This document shows positions 46,020 to 57,900 of a DNA stretch of 64,000 nucleotides, in pieces; position 1 is the stretch's first letter; every line of letters starts with the position of its first letter. The position numbers and the translations under genes are program-made. Source of the stretch: Hepsetus odoe (taxonomy: Eukaryota > Chordata > Actinopteri > Characiformes > Hepsetidae); the NCBI GenBank assembly GCA_017165825.1, contig CM029367.1, forward strand, positions 3,316,224 through 3,380,223, in the 5' to 3' direction. Below the pieces are notes generated by a model that saw only the letters and a program-made list of their open reading frames with translations, ran no database searches and was not told where the DNA came from.

Positions 46020-46345
46020 TGCAGTTTCACATTTATTTTGTCTTTTTTCCATCCAGAAAGCCATAATTTGTTCATTCAAGTCTCATAGAGAACATGGAGG
46101 CAGAATGTGTTCCAGTCCCAATGGAAATGACGACCTACAGACCTTTGCCAAAGTCCCAACCCTCATTTCTTCATTTTTTGCCAGATTTTCAGGAACTGGA
46201 CTGAAATTAGGGGCCGAAAAAACGAAGGAGCTTTGAAGCGTCCTTCCAGAAGCCAGGACTATTCCTGTAGACGACTTAAGGAAATGACAAGTTAGCTTGT
46301 CTAAGAGAGTTGTGCTGTGCTGAAGAATAACGGTGGTCAAACCAA
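46020..46345 (-). mobile_element. Family E (Tc1-like) copy
   Basis: GTAGACGACTTAAGGAAATG, CAAGTTAGCTTGTCTAAGAG and TTGTGCTGTGCTGAAGAATA; inverse of the 15797/36515 copies. Confidence 0.55.
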
Positions 46346-46423
46346 ATACTGTTAAAGCTGTTAGGATTATAAAAACTTGTTCAGTAATTGACAGTATCTA
46401 AACATATATTTGCACAAAAAGTC

Positions 46424-46652
46424 CCATCCATCCACTCTCCATCCACTCAGCTTATCTCATTCGAAGTTATGGAAGTGCCAGCGATCATAGATCAGTGTCT
46501 TGGACAGGTCTCTGGTCCATCACAGGGCAGACACAGATAGTCACGCTGAACGACTGTTCTCTGGAGAAACCCCAGAATGTGCTAGATACAGAAAGGACCC
46601 AAACTGAGAACTGAACCCAGAACCTTCTTGTTGTGGCCACTGCACCCTGGGT
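46424..46652 (-). mobile_element. SINE-B-like copy, diverged
   Basis: ATCCACTCAGCTTATCTCAT, CTCTGGTCCATCACAGGGCA and GAACTGAACCCAGAACCTTC (B-box complement). Confidence 0.6.
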
Positions 46653-46743
46653 AAGTACAGGTTTAGTTTATCACAATAGAGCTTACGTTTAAAAAACAAG
46701 TCACTGAACGAGAGGTTTTTGGGATTGCGTACCATAGTTTGTG

Positions 46744-46815
46744 AAGTGAAAGTGAAAGTGACAACCTGCCAGCGTGAAACACATCACAGTACACAGTGAA
46801 CCGTATTTCTGGCCA
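46744..46815 (-). mobile_element. SINE-A 3'-end fragment
   Basis: AAGTGAAAGTGAAAGTGACA, then CACAGTACACAGTGAACCG; the rest of the element is missing. Confidence 0.7.
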
Positions 46816-47235
46816 AAAACACGGAAGCTGGGAATTGTGGATGTGGATCAAGTCTGTGATATTCTGTTGGCGAGACTCAAGGGTGGATGTGCTACACAGT
46901 CACTGTTGGACACTGCAGGCCTGTCCCAACGCGACGTCTTTTCTTCTCCCAGCTTCTTCTCAGTCCAAGAGTTTGGATAAAAGCTCGCTAGTCTTTCTGT
47001 GATGAGTTCTGAAAGGTGGTCATTGAAGCGTGATTGGGCGGTCAGTGAGCGGTTGGAGCTGCTGACTGCAGCAGAAGTGACAGGAGGAAGTGAGATCATT
47101 GCCCTGGAGCTCAGGGGTCAAAACCAAACCACAATGACTGTCTGTTGTGTGAGCCAACACACAAAGCAGCTCTTCTCATACACGACTTGATGTCTAATAC
47201 AGAACTGTTCCTGCACTCACAGATCAAATCTGCTG

Positions 47236-47236
47236 T

Positions 47237-47286
<50 letters not shown>

Positions 47287-47411
47287 TTAAGAATAAGTAA
47301 GAAAGACAGCTTGAAAGAAAGAGTAGATGGGAGTGATTGAGAAAGTGAGAGCGGGTGATTGAAAGCAAAAATCAAGAAAGTGAGAACGAGAGAGAATATG
47401 TGAGAAGAATT

Positions 47412-47447
<36 letters not shown>

Positions 47448-47735
47448 AGAAAGAGTAAGAGTGGATGGGAGTGAGTGAGACAGTGAGAGAGGGTGAGCGA
47501 GAGCAAAAAGCAAGAGAGTGAGAATGAGAGAGAAAACAAAGAGAAAGACAGAAAGAGAAGGAGAGAGATTGCCAGAGAATAAGAGGGAATGAAAAAGAGA
47601 AAGAGAGAAATAGAGAGAGAGGGACTTGAGTCGTACTGCAGTGGAAGCCTTGAGAAAGTTGGAGACTGGTTGAGGGAGTTCTCGAGAGACTGACTGAGAG
47701 AGCGAGGGAGTGAGAGAGTGAATGAGAGAGTGTGA
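47236..47735. repeat. GT run followed by GA-rich low-complexity DNA
   Basis: (GT)n at 47236-47261, (GA)n at 47261-47286 and 47417-47444, then 290 bp of imperfect GAGA/GAAA. Reverse-strand SLSLSL frames of up to 155 codons are artefacts. Confidence 0.95.
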
Positions 47736-47857
47736 AGAGGAGGATGACGATGATGAACTGGAAGTGTGAGGGGATTTGGCGCTGTGCCGACACTGTCTAA
47801 CAGCAGCGCAGCGTGGGGCTCGCACCGTTGGAGCAGCATGTAATCTCACACAGACAG

Positions 47858-47933
47858 ATCGAGAGAGAGAGAGAGTGTGTGTGTGTGTGTGCATGTGTGT
47901 GCGTGTGTGCGTGTGTGTGTGTGTGTGTGTGTA
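47858..47933. repeat. GA then GT microsatellite
   Basis: GAGAGAGAGAG followed by an interrupted GT run. Confidence 0.95.
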
Positions 47934-48179
47934 TCAGAGGAAATGTAATGATTCAGTGCAGTTTGATTCAGTAATTTATGTCTCTTACCATACCGATTAA
48001 ATCAGAGAATATTCAATGTAAATACTTTCCTTCAATTACTATGTAATTGAATATGTAATTACATATATATAAATAAAGTGAAATCTGTCTTATACAGTTG
48101 GACTTCTGAAGGTCAGGGCTGTCAGTATTCACTTGTGACAAAATAATATATAAACACACCCTTTTTATGAAAAAATGGC

Positions 48180-48280
48180 AATTAAAAATATATGTATATA
48201 ATACTTATAATACTATTTACACACACACATATATATTATTATTATAATTTACACACACTTACACACACACACACATATAG
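48180..48280. repeat. AT/CA-rich simple repeats
   Basis: ATATGTATATAATAC, ACACACACATATATATTATT and ACACACACACACATATAG in succession. Confidence 0.8.
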
Positions 48281-49382
48281 ACCAAGTTCAATTGATCATG
48301 AAAGGGAAAAGGACTAACATCCTACACTTCCTTCTCTCTGTCTTTCCCCCTTCTTACCTTCATTCTCCCTTCATCGCATATGACGTTCCTATTGGACAAT
48401 TTTTAATTTTGTCTCCAAAACAAAGGACATTATTCAAAAGGAGAGTTTAGGGACTTTCTTATGAGTTCATTCTCACGCTCAGGTTCAACCTAAGCCCTTC
48501 CTAAGTGGAGACACTCACCCAGTCCAAGAAACTAGCTGAACATGACCTGATCGACTCGGTTCATGGACAGATCAAAATGCTTCATGGTCACTGGAAATGA
48601 TCAGAAGGACATGGAGCTTCAGAAGAACATTCAGATGTTAATCCCGAGAGAGAAGTGGAGTAAGGAGAGTTCGACGGGCTGGGTGGAGGCAGAGGGACTG
48701 ACCTTGCATAGTCCCTTCTATAGAGACAGACAAGGCCTCTTTCTAAGAACAAATAGGTTTTGTGCTGCTGGCAGTCTTTGGGTAATCTGGCGCCTTTGAG
48801 CACAGAGGAGATGAAAGCTCTCCCATTGACACTACGCTCTCACTCTGACGTCTCTTCTTTCCCCCACTTCCTGTGAGCCTCTTTCAGCTGAGGAAATGCC
48901 GGAGCTCTCTGATTTACTTACTTACTCTGGCTTACATCATATAGGTGCCTTACGTTACTATATTTATATGTACACGTTCTCATTAGAATGAGACTGGTAT
49001 CATTATCATGAAAGATTTATGAAAGATTTCACGTGTGGAAGCTCTCCGGGAGAACATTTTGGACGAATGTAAAATGCTGCAGAGCTCTAGCAAAAACCTT
49101 TAGCATGACTTGAAGATCACCCAGTCAGATGGGTGCCAAAACAGAAGCCTCTGGCAATAATTAAGTATGTCAGTTATGGAGAAAGGAGCGCCGTATGGAC
49201 AATCCCTTGTTCAAAAGGAAGTATGAAGGTGGGAGCATCATGTTATGGCTGTACAATGGCTGAACTGGTAACGGCATAGGGCTGCAAATGGTAACAGGGT
49301 ATTATATTCATTAGAAAGGATGTGGTACCATATAAAAGATAACATGGCAGCATTTGATTTATTAAAAAATCTATGTCAGTTA

Positions 49383-49612
49383 AGTGAAAGTGACTATTCT
49401 TGTCATTGCGAGGTCACAGCACAGCACACAGTGAACCACAATGAAATTGGACCTCTGCATTTAACCCATGCACTCAAACACCGTGCAGCAGCTATAAATT
49501 TACCAAGGGAGCAGTGGCGGGGACGGTAACTTGCTCAATGGTACCTCAGGCCAACCTGCTGGTCAGGGGTTTGAACCCACAATCTTCCAATTCTGTGGCC
49601 GACTCCCTACAC
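49383..49612 (-). mobile_element. SINE-A, near full-length copy
   Basis: AAGTGAAAGTGACTATTCTT tail side, GAAATTGGACCTCTGCATTT, GGTTTGAACCCACAATC B-box side. Confidence 0.9.
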
Positions 49613-49899
49613 TAAAAAAACACTAAAACCCGTCATTTGTAATTTCATTGGAAAGATGCCCACAAACTTAAGTTTGTTCACTGTTTTTGAAACGTTTTGG
49701 TCCTTTTCTTAAAAGCAAGCCCTAAAAAAATACTAATGCTGATGTCTCAGTAGCTAGATAGCTAATTTATTTACATAACCGTTGCTGATTTGTGCATCAC
49801 TATTTTATTTCCATGTCCCTTTAAATCTAAATGCACTTGAAATCCAACAGTGAGCTCTCCGACCTGAAACACCATATTGGGAATGTGAAAAAGTTCCAA

Positions 49900-50065
49900 A
49901 CCAGTAGGTTTGCCCTGATGTACCCTTGAGCAAGGTACTGTCCCCATCACTGGTCCCTGGGTTCTGGATGTGACAGAGGGTGATTATAGGTTAAATGCAA
50001 AGGATGCATTTTGTTCATTGTGTGCTAGGCTGTGTTCACCATTACAAATAGTCAGTTTCACTTAA
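49900..50065 (+). mobile_element. SINE-A copy, 5'-truncated
   Basis: GATGTACCCTTGAGCAAGGT, GGTTAAATGCAAAGGATGCA, tail AGTCAGTTTCACTTAAA. Opposite orientation to the copy 290 bp upstream. Confidence 0.8.
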
Positions 50066-50576
50066 AAGCCACCTCTGATGGCTTATCAGGTTCTTGGAAG
50101 GTTGTCCCGCTTCGTAGGAGATGTTTCCAAGCAGTGTGCCCTGTTTTTCGCTTCCAAAGGGCAAGGGGACATTCGAAAACACGGTAGGGGTAAAAAAAAA
50201 AGAAACAGGATTGCATGGGAGGAAGGGAAGGACTTGTCTCTCAAGAAGTTTTTGCCACCAGCATTCATCACTCTAGCCTGCAGAAGATAAGAATCCAGGT
50301 GAAGAATCAAGAACCTCAGTGCTCAATAAATCAACCAGCGTTCCTTCGTCTTCTGTATGCAGCGGCAAGCATAAGATGTCTGGCTAAAAGGATGAGGATA
50401 CATTTACCTCGTCTCTTCTGTTACCATTTGATTTTCCCAGCCAGCTAACATTCTCTGTCAGCACTATTTGACTCCATTGCTCCCCCACTCCCTTGCTCCC
50501 TCCCTCCTGTCTCGTTCCATGACTTTGTTTTCTTCGGTGCTCATACTTTCTCTGCACGTTTGCCCCTCCCCTACTC

Positions 50577-50578
50577 CC

Positions 50579-50620
<42 letters not shown>

Positions 50621-50634
50621 TCTCTCTCTCTTTC
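50577..50634. repeat. (CT)n microsatellite
   Basis: CT run with one CAC interruption. Confidence 0.95.
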
Positions 50635-50809
50635 TCGAGTGTATGGAAGAGGCAGAAGGAGCAGAGTGCACCTTCCTGCTGCAGTGCTTTTTACACCTGC
50701 TCACATTTCACCTCATTTATCACAGCTCCTTGCTGGGCATGATCGCATGGTGGACAAGGAAGGAATAAATGGAGAGGCAACAACAGGAAGGGTGGCTGGG
50801 GGGGATCTT

Positions 50810-50844
50810 CTGTTGAAACAATAGATCGTCTATTGTTTCAACAG
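50810..50844. repeat. 35-nt perfect palindrome (16-bp arms, 3-nt loop)
   Basis: CTGTTGAAACAATAGA, TCG, TCTATTGTTTCAACAG. All 16 pairs match; pairing breaks immediately outside, apart from isolated matches. Confidence 0.95.
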
Positions 50845-51891
50845 GAACTCGGGAGTCGGGTGATCTGGAAACACCTAAATTACGCCACTTGCAGGACAAG
50901 CTGCAGAATTAATATGCATGTCCTGTAAACACCATAACTGCATTATAACTGTTATTATTGCGCATAGTACGGCATCTCTGGGCAAAATGAGTCCGTGTTG
51001 CAATGAGTCGATGCGCTGATACAAAGAAGATGTGAAAGGCTTCCAAAAAGCAGAAAGTTGGGGTCGGAAATGAGCACAATTGGAAAAAAAGTATCTAAAG
51101 TATTAAAATGTCTGTTAATGTGTCCTGATGCAGTCAAACGTGTCCTGGGCACCGCCTTGAGTGGCACTGGATTCCAGGACTATCAACCAGTCAAAATACA
51201 CACTCCCTGCACCCCCGTCTCGAGAAAACAGGACTTGAGTCTGAATTTTTAATCCAAGCCCAAATTCTTAGAGAGAATTTTCTATTGGACCCAAATGTTT
51301 TCAGTCCAAACTCAACACAGTCCTGACAAAATTGCCCAAATCAAAGTTCTGAGTATCTTTTTTCCCAATTTCATCATCAGCGTTGGCCTCCCAGTGTGAG
51401 GAAAGGCCAGCACCTACTTCCTCTGATCCACAGGAGGAATCGTTGTATCTTTTTAAACGTTTTAGGAGGAGATCACTAAGTGCCAACATAAGCCTACGTT
51501 GCATTAAGCTGGACGATCCTGCCAACAATGTTAATTGGCAGGATTCAGAAGGGTCAAAATTAAGACCCTTGTGTCTTTGATAGTCCATAATCCAGCAAAA
51601 ATAATCCCAGATCTAATCCCACTCAGCCAAACGTCAAATAAAACACTGGAAAAAGGAAGGAAGCAGGCAGACATGCAGATATAAAGTAGGATTGCCCTTC
51701 TTCATTATAGTGCTGGGTTGTCTTCATCATTGCCAGATAGCAAGGCAACAAGGCAAACTTAAAATCAGCGTCAGGAGTTTTTCAGTTTCTCTCACAAACA
51801 GATCATCAGCAGACAAGAAAAGAGCCGATATTGGGTGATATTGAGCAATCACTGACTTGTATGCCTTTAATACCCCCTCAACCATCAGCAA

Positions 51892-51962
51892 GCATTGGTG
51901 GTTCAGTGGTAGAATTCTCGCCTGCCACGCGGGAGGCCCGGGTTCGATTCCCGGCCAATGCA
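51892..51962 (+). tRNA. tRNA-Gly (anticodon GCC)
   Basis: A 71-nt tRNA with acceptor stem GCATTGG (51892-51898) pairing with CCAATGC (51955-51961) and discriminator A at 51962. Anticodon GCC is at 51924-51926 in loop CTGCCAC, closed by CTCGC/GCGGG. The T arm is CCCGGGTTCGATTCCCGG. The internal Pol III promoter boxes are intact: A box TGGTTCAGTGG at 51899-51909 and B box GGTTCGATTCC at 51941-51951. The sequence agrees with the canonical vertebrate tRNA-Gly-GCC as I know it, with no mismatch in any stem. There is no intron and no encoded CCA. No SINE body follows, so this is a gene and not a retroposon head. It decodes GGC/GGU glycine codons. Confidence 0.97.
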
Positions 51963-51968
51963 AGAATG

Positions 51969-51977
51969 TTTTTTTTT
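51969..51977 (+). terminator. Pol III T-run terminator of tRNA-Gly
   Basis: Nine consecutive T residues six bases after the tRNA 3' end, as expected for an active Pol III gene. Confidence 0.9.
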
Positions 51978-52963
51978 CCCCTCTCTTGAGCACAAACATC
52001 TAATAAACAACAAGGATCTATATATTTTACGATGAGATAAAAAGAAAAGACACGAGTTGGTTGAAACAAGAGCTACAAGGAAGCGAGTGAAGGAGGAAGC
52101 CGGGGCAGACGGGGTGGAGGAAGGGGGGTTGGGTGCATTCCTCGCCCAGCCGGCCTCGCACGGGGCCTGCTCTGTGTCATTTCCAGGAACTTTTCGACCG
52201 AGGACGTCAAGTTTCTAATTAAACAAGCGGTTCTTAGTATTTACATGCTGTAAAACGAACGCCTGCGCGTTCCAGTCGGAGCACTGGCACATAAAAACAG
52301 TGATAATTACACACTAACAGTTGCAAAAGAACAGAAAGCAGGTGATATGTTTTGCAAAACACTAAGCTTAAGGTTTTTTAGTGCCAGAAAGTGGTGTAGA
52401 AAAAAAGCAGGCCTCACTTTGTGGCCTCAATGTATGTAATAACACTGTAATAACACTGTAATTACTAGTGTTACTGCTGGAGCGTAGAAGTCTTTACATA
52501 TGCATGATTTCAGTTCACCGCATTACAGGACTAAAACAAAAAATGTGTAAATACACAAGCTGTGACACAGCTGAGGCAGAAAATACACTTGTAATTACAT
52601 TGTTATTACATGCATTGTAGATGTGTAACTTTTAGAAAAAAAATATAAAAGGAGACCCAAAGTTATAACCACTTGATATTTGCAAAGATACAAAGACTGT
52701 GAACAGAAATGCTGTATATTTAAGGATGTGTAGATTCAGATATCTAATTTACTATACGTTTGTTTCAGAGTGATTTCTGTTTGCACACTTATTGGTGTGA
52801 GATACACTTTGGTGATGCAAAATTAAAATGTGTATATATTTTAAAAAAAGTTAAGACTTTAACTTGTGAATAAACATTTAATAATTATTTGAATCATATT
52901 TATAAACATTTATTTACTGTTTTAGACAGTTATTTACAGCAAGCTCAAATACCTATTTTCAAA

Positions 52964-52965
52964 TT

Positions 52966-53029
<64 letters not shown>

Positions 53030-53030
53030 T
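52964..53030. repeat. (CTTT)n microsatellite
   Basis: About 16 CTTT units. Confidence 0.97.
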
Positions 53031-54560
53031 CATCTTAGGTAAAATGGAGACCTGAATTAAATCAATTTTCTTTCTTCCTTTTTTAAAATTATTTCTTTCA
53101 CTTCTTTATTTTCCTGTTGTTTATTAATTATCTAGTTATTAGTAAATATATTTAATTTATAACAGGTAAATAGTATTGGCCATGAAATACTCTTTTGTTA
53201 TTTGTTAGTTCATTATTTATTCGTTTTTATTGGTATTTATTTATTTATCTATCTATTTATTTATTTTAATACAATTTATTTTGTTTGTTTCTTTACTTCT
53301 GAAATTTATCATACAGTAACACGAGGTTTGCAGACTGTGTTATATCTCTGTATTATTTTTATTCTGCAGCAGTTTTGTGTCTGTGGCCTCGGATGTTTCC
53401 TCTGCTGTTGCTACATAAATATAAAGGCTTAAAGTTTAAAGCGACATTGGTCGAATCCTGACAGAATCTTGACGTAACAATATTAATAAAAAAATGAATT
53501 GTTGATGAGAAGTGTTGGGGATGTATTGTGAAAAACATCAATTTTGTGGCTTGAAATAAAACAGACAAAGCTTCTGAACACTGCATGTAGAGCTGAATGC
53601 CAACGTACAAAATGAGCACTTTGATATTCAGATAAGCTGGGTCAGCCCTGGATTTTGCCACAATGTACTATACGATACAGTTACGAAAGACATTTGTATC
53701 GGTAGACATCACTTTGCATCAAAAGAATGCGAAACACAAAGGCACGATGGTTAAATCAGCTGCTTTTTTCACTTGAAATTGCTAAAAGAAATCTGCTGTC
53801 AGTTCTTCACTCGTACAATGGTGGTTTGAAAATGACACAATGATGAGTTCAGCAGTCCACAATGCCGAGATGTTCAACTGTAGCAGCGAGAGTGTCTTTG
53901 ATAAAAGAACAAAAAAGCCTCGGGTCGATACCTTTCTGTCTACATAATTTCTATCTGATTGCAACACCAATACATTTGAGCACATTTCCTTCTAAACCTC
54001 TAAACCCTTCTAAATGCACCCTCTGTTTCTGAATTTACACAGCACAGCTGACGTTGAACTCTTCAGACAAGGCAAGGCTAGCCAAACAAATTGTCAGGAT
54101 CAAGTAAAAAAGTAGACATCCATTACGGTTAAGCAGGGACTGTTGTCTTCATCCTCCATCCCATCAGCCCCCCTGACCAGAGTGGACTTTGCGTTCTGAT
54201 TGGCAGCCACTGAGGGAAGCAGTGTAGATGGAGATAAATGGTAGAGCCAGACCTTTCACGAGCTTAAGCAACATCCATTCGGCTCAGGCTTCATCACGCC
54301 AACACGTGCCCTGGGAGACCACTCGTTTGTATCCATAGTCACTTGTCTTGACAACAACCAATCCCCCGTCCCAGCCGTGCATCTGTCAGGAAGATGGCTA
54401 ATGCCAACCCTCAATGTTCAGATTGGCCTCTATTCTGAGTGAGCCACCTCTGCCGTCAATCACTGTCTGCAGTGTTGAGCACTGTATGGAGTCTGAAAAC
54501 CAATAAGCCCAAAGTTAGCCACCATGCTCAGGTCTCCAATATTGGTGCTTAAGCTTAAAG

Positions 54561-54803
54561 AGATGCGAGAAAACCCTTGTCATTGCGAGGTCACAGCACG
54601 GCACACCACAATGAAATTGGACCTCTGCATTTAACCCAGGCAAACACCGTGCAGTAGTGGGCAGCTATTGAAAGCGCCCGAGGAGCAGTGACAGGGACGG
54701 TACCTTGCTCAAGAGTACCTCAGGGCAACCTACTGGTGAGGGAATCTAACCCATAATCTTCAGAGGCTGGGGCAACTCCCAAACCACTAGGCCACCGCTG
54801 CCT
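54561..54803 (-). mobile_element. SINE-A, near full-length copy
   Basis: ACCCTTGTCATTGCGAGGTC tail side, GGTACCTTGCTCAAGAGTAC core, CACTAGGCCACCGCTGCC head. Confidence 0.9.
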
Positions 54804-55094
54804 TCTTCTTAGAAATCTGCACAAATAAAGGGTCTAGTTATCAAGTGCAATTATTAAAAATCTGATTTTAATCAAGGACCAATATGTCCTTTCACCCCAT
54901 CACTCACTTACGCCACTCCACCAAAGGACACACTTGTAAATATTAGGGAATCTGAGTGCATGATTTGAGATAATACAAATGCAATCGAAAAATATATCTC
55001 TTCTATTTGAAAGAAAAACGTATGCTGTGGCTAATGTTTCTAGTATAAGACTTTAGTTTCAATAACCATTCATTTGTTTTACTGCATTAAAATG

Positions 55095-55330
55095 TCACTT
55101 GAGCCCCTCATTTGCTTCCAAAAAGACTTTCTTGTATTTTTAATGAATAGTTGAGGAGCAGTTCTCCAGGCTTCCTGAAGAACAAAGTTTTTGGCTCTCA
55201 TTTTCAGTGCAGTCCTTGTTCCTGAGCAGTTTCAGAGATATAAGCAGGGTGGAGAACTATTCCTGCATAAGACGACTTAAAGACGTTACAAGAAAGTTCG
55301 CCTAAGAGACTTCAGGCTGTGCTAAAGAAT
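55095..55330 (-). mobile_element. Family E (Tc1-like) copy
   Basis: GAGCAGTTCTCCAGGCTTCC, ATTTTCAGTGCAGTCCTTG, then AAGAAAGTTCGCCTAAGAGA and CAGGCTGTGCTAAAGAATAA; directly abutted by a SINE-A at 55331. Confidence 0.55.
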
Positions 55331-55571
55331 AAGTGAAAGTTACTATTTGTGTCATTGCGAGGTCACAGCACAGCACACAGTGAGCCACAACGAAACTGGA
55401 CCTCTGCATTCAACCCATGAGCACAAACACCGTGCAGCAGGAGGCAGCTATGAAAGCGCCCGGGGAGCATTGACAGGGATGGTACCTTGCTCAAGGGTAC
55501 CTCAGGGCAACCTACTGGTAAGGGGTTTGAACCCAGAATCTTCCGATCCTGTGGCCTACTCCCTAACCACA
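55331..55571 (-). mobile_element. SINE-A, near full-length copy
   Basis: AAGTGAAAGTTACTATTTGT tail side, GGTACCTTGCTCAAGGGTAC core, GGGTTTGAACCCAGAATC B-box side. Confidence 0.9.
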
Positions 55572-55827
55572 TGTTTTTGCACATATATCATTACATCTAT
55601 TGTCTCATTTTCCTGCAAAATATAAAGAAATTAGGTATATCACCTCTTAAAACCAATAGATTTTTAGCTGTTTGTTCATTTCCACCATTTAGAAGAAAAA
55701 AAAGTTGCTTCACTTTATTAAAAAGTTCTCAGCAACTGCTCAGAGATGCTCTCACATAGAGAAGTAGGAGACGTATTACTTTTATACGTATTTATACGTA
55801 TTTATATTTATACGTATACATATATGT

Positions 55828-56085
55828 ATTATAGCATGGTCACCTCACAGCGAGAAGGCCCTGGGTCTGATTCTCAGCCTGGGTGAAGTCTGCAGGATCT
55901 TCCCATTTCCAGTTTCCTACCACAGTCCAAGCTGCAGGTCAGTCGAATTGTCTGCTAAGTTTGAGTGTGTTTTTTTGTGGTTCTACCCTGCGATGCATGA
56001 CCTGTCCAAGGTGTTCCACCTTTTGCCTTATGAGTGCCGGGACAGGCTCCACCAATCCTGGTTAGAATAGGTGGCTGAGATAATG
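55828..56085 (+). mobile_element. SINE-B-like, near full-length copy
   Basis: GGTCACCTCACAGCGAGAAG, GGGTCTGATTCTCAGCCTGG, CCTACCACAGTCCAAGCTGC, CCAAGGTGTTCCACCTTTTG, GGGACAGGCTCCACCAATCC. Confidence 0.78.
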
Positions 56086-56518
56086 GATTGCTCACACTTT
56101 AATTTACACTCTAATGTATTCACTAAAGCAGTAAATCCGTTTCTCTATATGAAATGCAATCAACATTTCAGATTTTTCCCTTCATCTGAAAATATTTACT
56201 ACAAACAGAACACAAACTTTATCAATTCCTTCTTCAATGCCTCTTGGCTAAAGCAGTTGTGGGTCCAGCCATTAGACTTATTTTAGGTTCAAATGAAAAA
56301 GAGATTTTAAATCAATTTGTAGCTTCCAATGTGTAACATTTCAAGTACCAGTAAATATTAAATCAGAAAAAACAATAGTGGCCTGATTCTACATACACAA
56401 CAAAAATAATACAAAAAATAAAAATACACACTTTTAAATGAATAAAGATGCAGATTTCCTTGTAGGGTGATCAGGAGGGATACTGATAAATATGTTAAAC
56501 TATTTTTAATAATATATA

Positions 56519-56835
56519 TGTTAGAAATGAGTATATTAGAGGGACAGCTCAGGCTGGACATTTTGGAGACAAAGTTAGAGAAGCGAGGTTGCGTTGGTTT
56601 GGACATGTCCAGAGGAGAGACGAGGAGTATATCTTGAGGGAGATGGTGAAGATGGAGCTGCCAGGAAAGAGGAGAAGAGGAAGACCAAAGAGGAGGTTTA
56701 TGGACGTGGTGAGAGAGGACATGCAGGTGGTCGGTTTGAAGGAGGAAGATGCAGAGGACCATAAGAAATGGAAACAGATGATCTGCTGAGGTGACCCCTA
56801 AACGGGAGCAGCTGAAAGAAGAAGAAGAAGAAGAG
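56519..56835 (+). mobile_element. LINE 3' end (5'-truncated, 66-codon open frame)
   Basis: The + strand reads MRWFGHVQRRDEEYI then MELPGKRRRGRPKRRFMD and MQVVGLKEEDAEDHKKWKQM, followed by a stop, CTAAACGGGAGCAGCTGAAAG and a (GAA)n tail at 56816-56834. The frame is open from 56589 to 56789. It is one of the least damaged copies of this family. Confidence 0.88.
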
Positions 56836-57539
56836 GAAGATTATGCATAGAATATATGCCTGGACTTCCTTTCCTTTTCTGTTTAAACCAGAACTCACTG
56901 GCAGTTACACAAAACAATCCATTTCCTTCAACACACATTCATTACTGTCACTGAGGAGAAATGTTACAGCAAATACACAGAAACAGGCATGCTCGTATTG
57001 TAGAAACCTTCCCCATCAAAGCTGCTTTGATCCGTCCTGAGCATGATCTGGAAGTCTGACAAGATGCTGAAGCTTTTTTTTTAACGTGATTACTCTGTCT
57101 GTGTTTGGCTGCCTCTTTTCCATTTAATTTTACAACAAAAGCATGTCAGGACCTCATCAGGGGGTTTATGGGGGACGCAAATGAGCCAGACTGACAGCTT
57201 TCTAATGGAGGGAGGACAGTCGCTAAAACTAAGCATCAGCAGGGCATCAGATAAACATCAGCACGAGCATTTTACAGTTGGACCTGCTGCTTCAAGGAGC
57301 ATGCTATTATAGAAATAGAAACAAACAGTAAATACCAAAAATATAGAGGATTTCGGAAGAATTTAGACCGTAATTTTGATCTCAATCACAGTGACCACTC
57401 ATCAAAGCCAGAGCTGGTCAAATCAGACCAGAAAATGGACAGAAAGAATCCAGATGTATCCACTGCTATGTAGAGAACTCTGGGATGTTTCAAGCACAAC
57501 AGTATGAATATGAAAAAGCCTTGAGCTGCCGCTCATTTC

Positions 57540-57900
57540 TGTATATTTTGTAGGAAAACAAGACAGTAGATGCAGTGATTTATGTGCAAACACATGTAAA
57601 TCCAGTCTAAATACAAAAAGCGTTTAACTTAAATCAGCATTAAAGTCATTAACTGGTTTGACCACCGTTATTCTTCAGCACAGCCTGAACTCTCTTGGGT
57701 GAGCCTTCTTGTCATTTCTGTATGTCGTCTTCAGTGTCATCTCACCAGGTTTACTGAAGGACATCCCAAAGCTCTGTGGAGAGGATCCCACACTGCTTCT
57801 GTCTCTGAAACTGCTCAGGTACAGAGACTGTACTGAAAATGAGAAACCAAAACATTGTCCTCAAGGAAGCCCAGCCAGATTCTTCATTTGTGTAGTTTTC
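57540..57900 (+). mobile_element. Family E (Tc1-like), longest copy
   Basis: TTTTGTAGGAAAACAAGACA, CACAGCCTGAACTCTCTTGG, GTCATTTCTGTATGTCGTCT, AGGACATCCCAAAGCTCTGT, GAAACTGCTCAGGTACAGAG. Confidence 0.6.

Larger units (their letters stand above)
39891..51891. other. Intergenic region
   Basis: No exon recognised. Contains a minisatellite, a LINE tail, family E copies, SINE copies and GA/GT-rich DNA. The segments 39900-41500, 42060-43160, 48280-49060 and 50850-51890 hold nothing I can name. Confidence 0.7.

Noticed and set aside
47372..47894. Overlapping 127-155 codon reverse-strand frames
   Set aside because: Low-complexity Ser/Leu frames from GA-rich DNA.
49061..49300. Possible Tc1-like transposase piece (GGTGGGAGCATCATGTTATG)
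   Set aside because: One short motif-like match only; too decayed to support a call.
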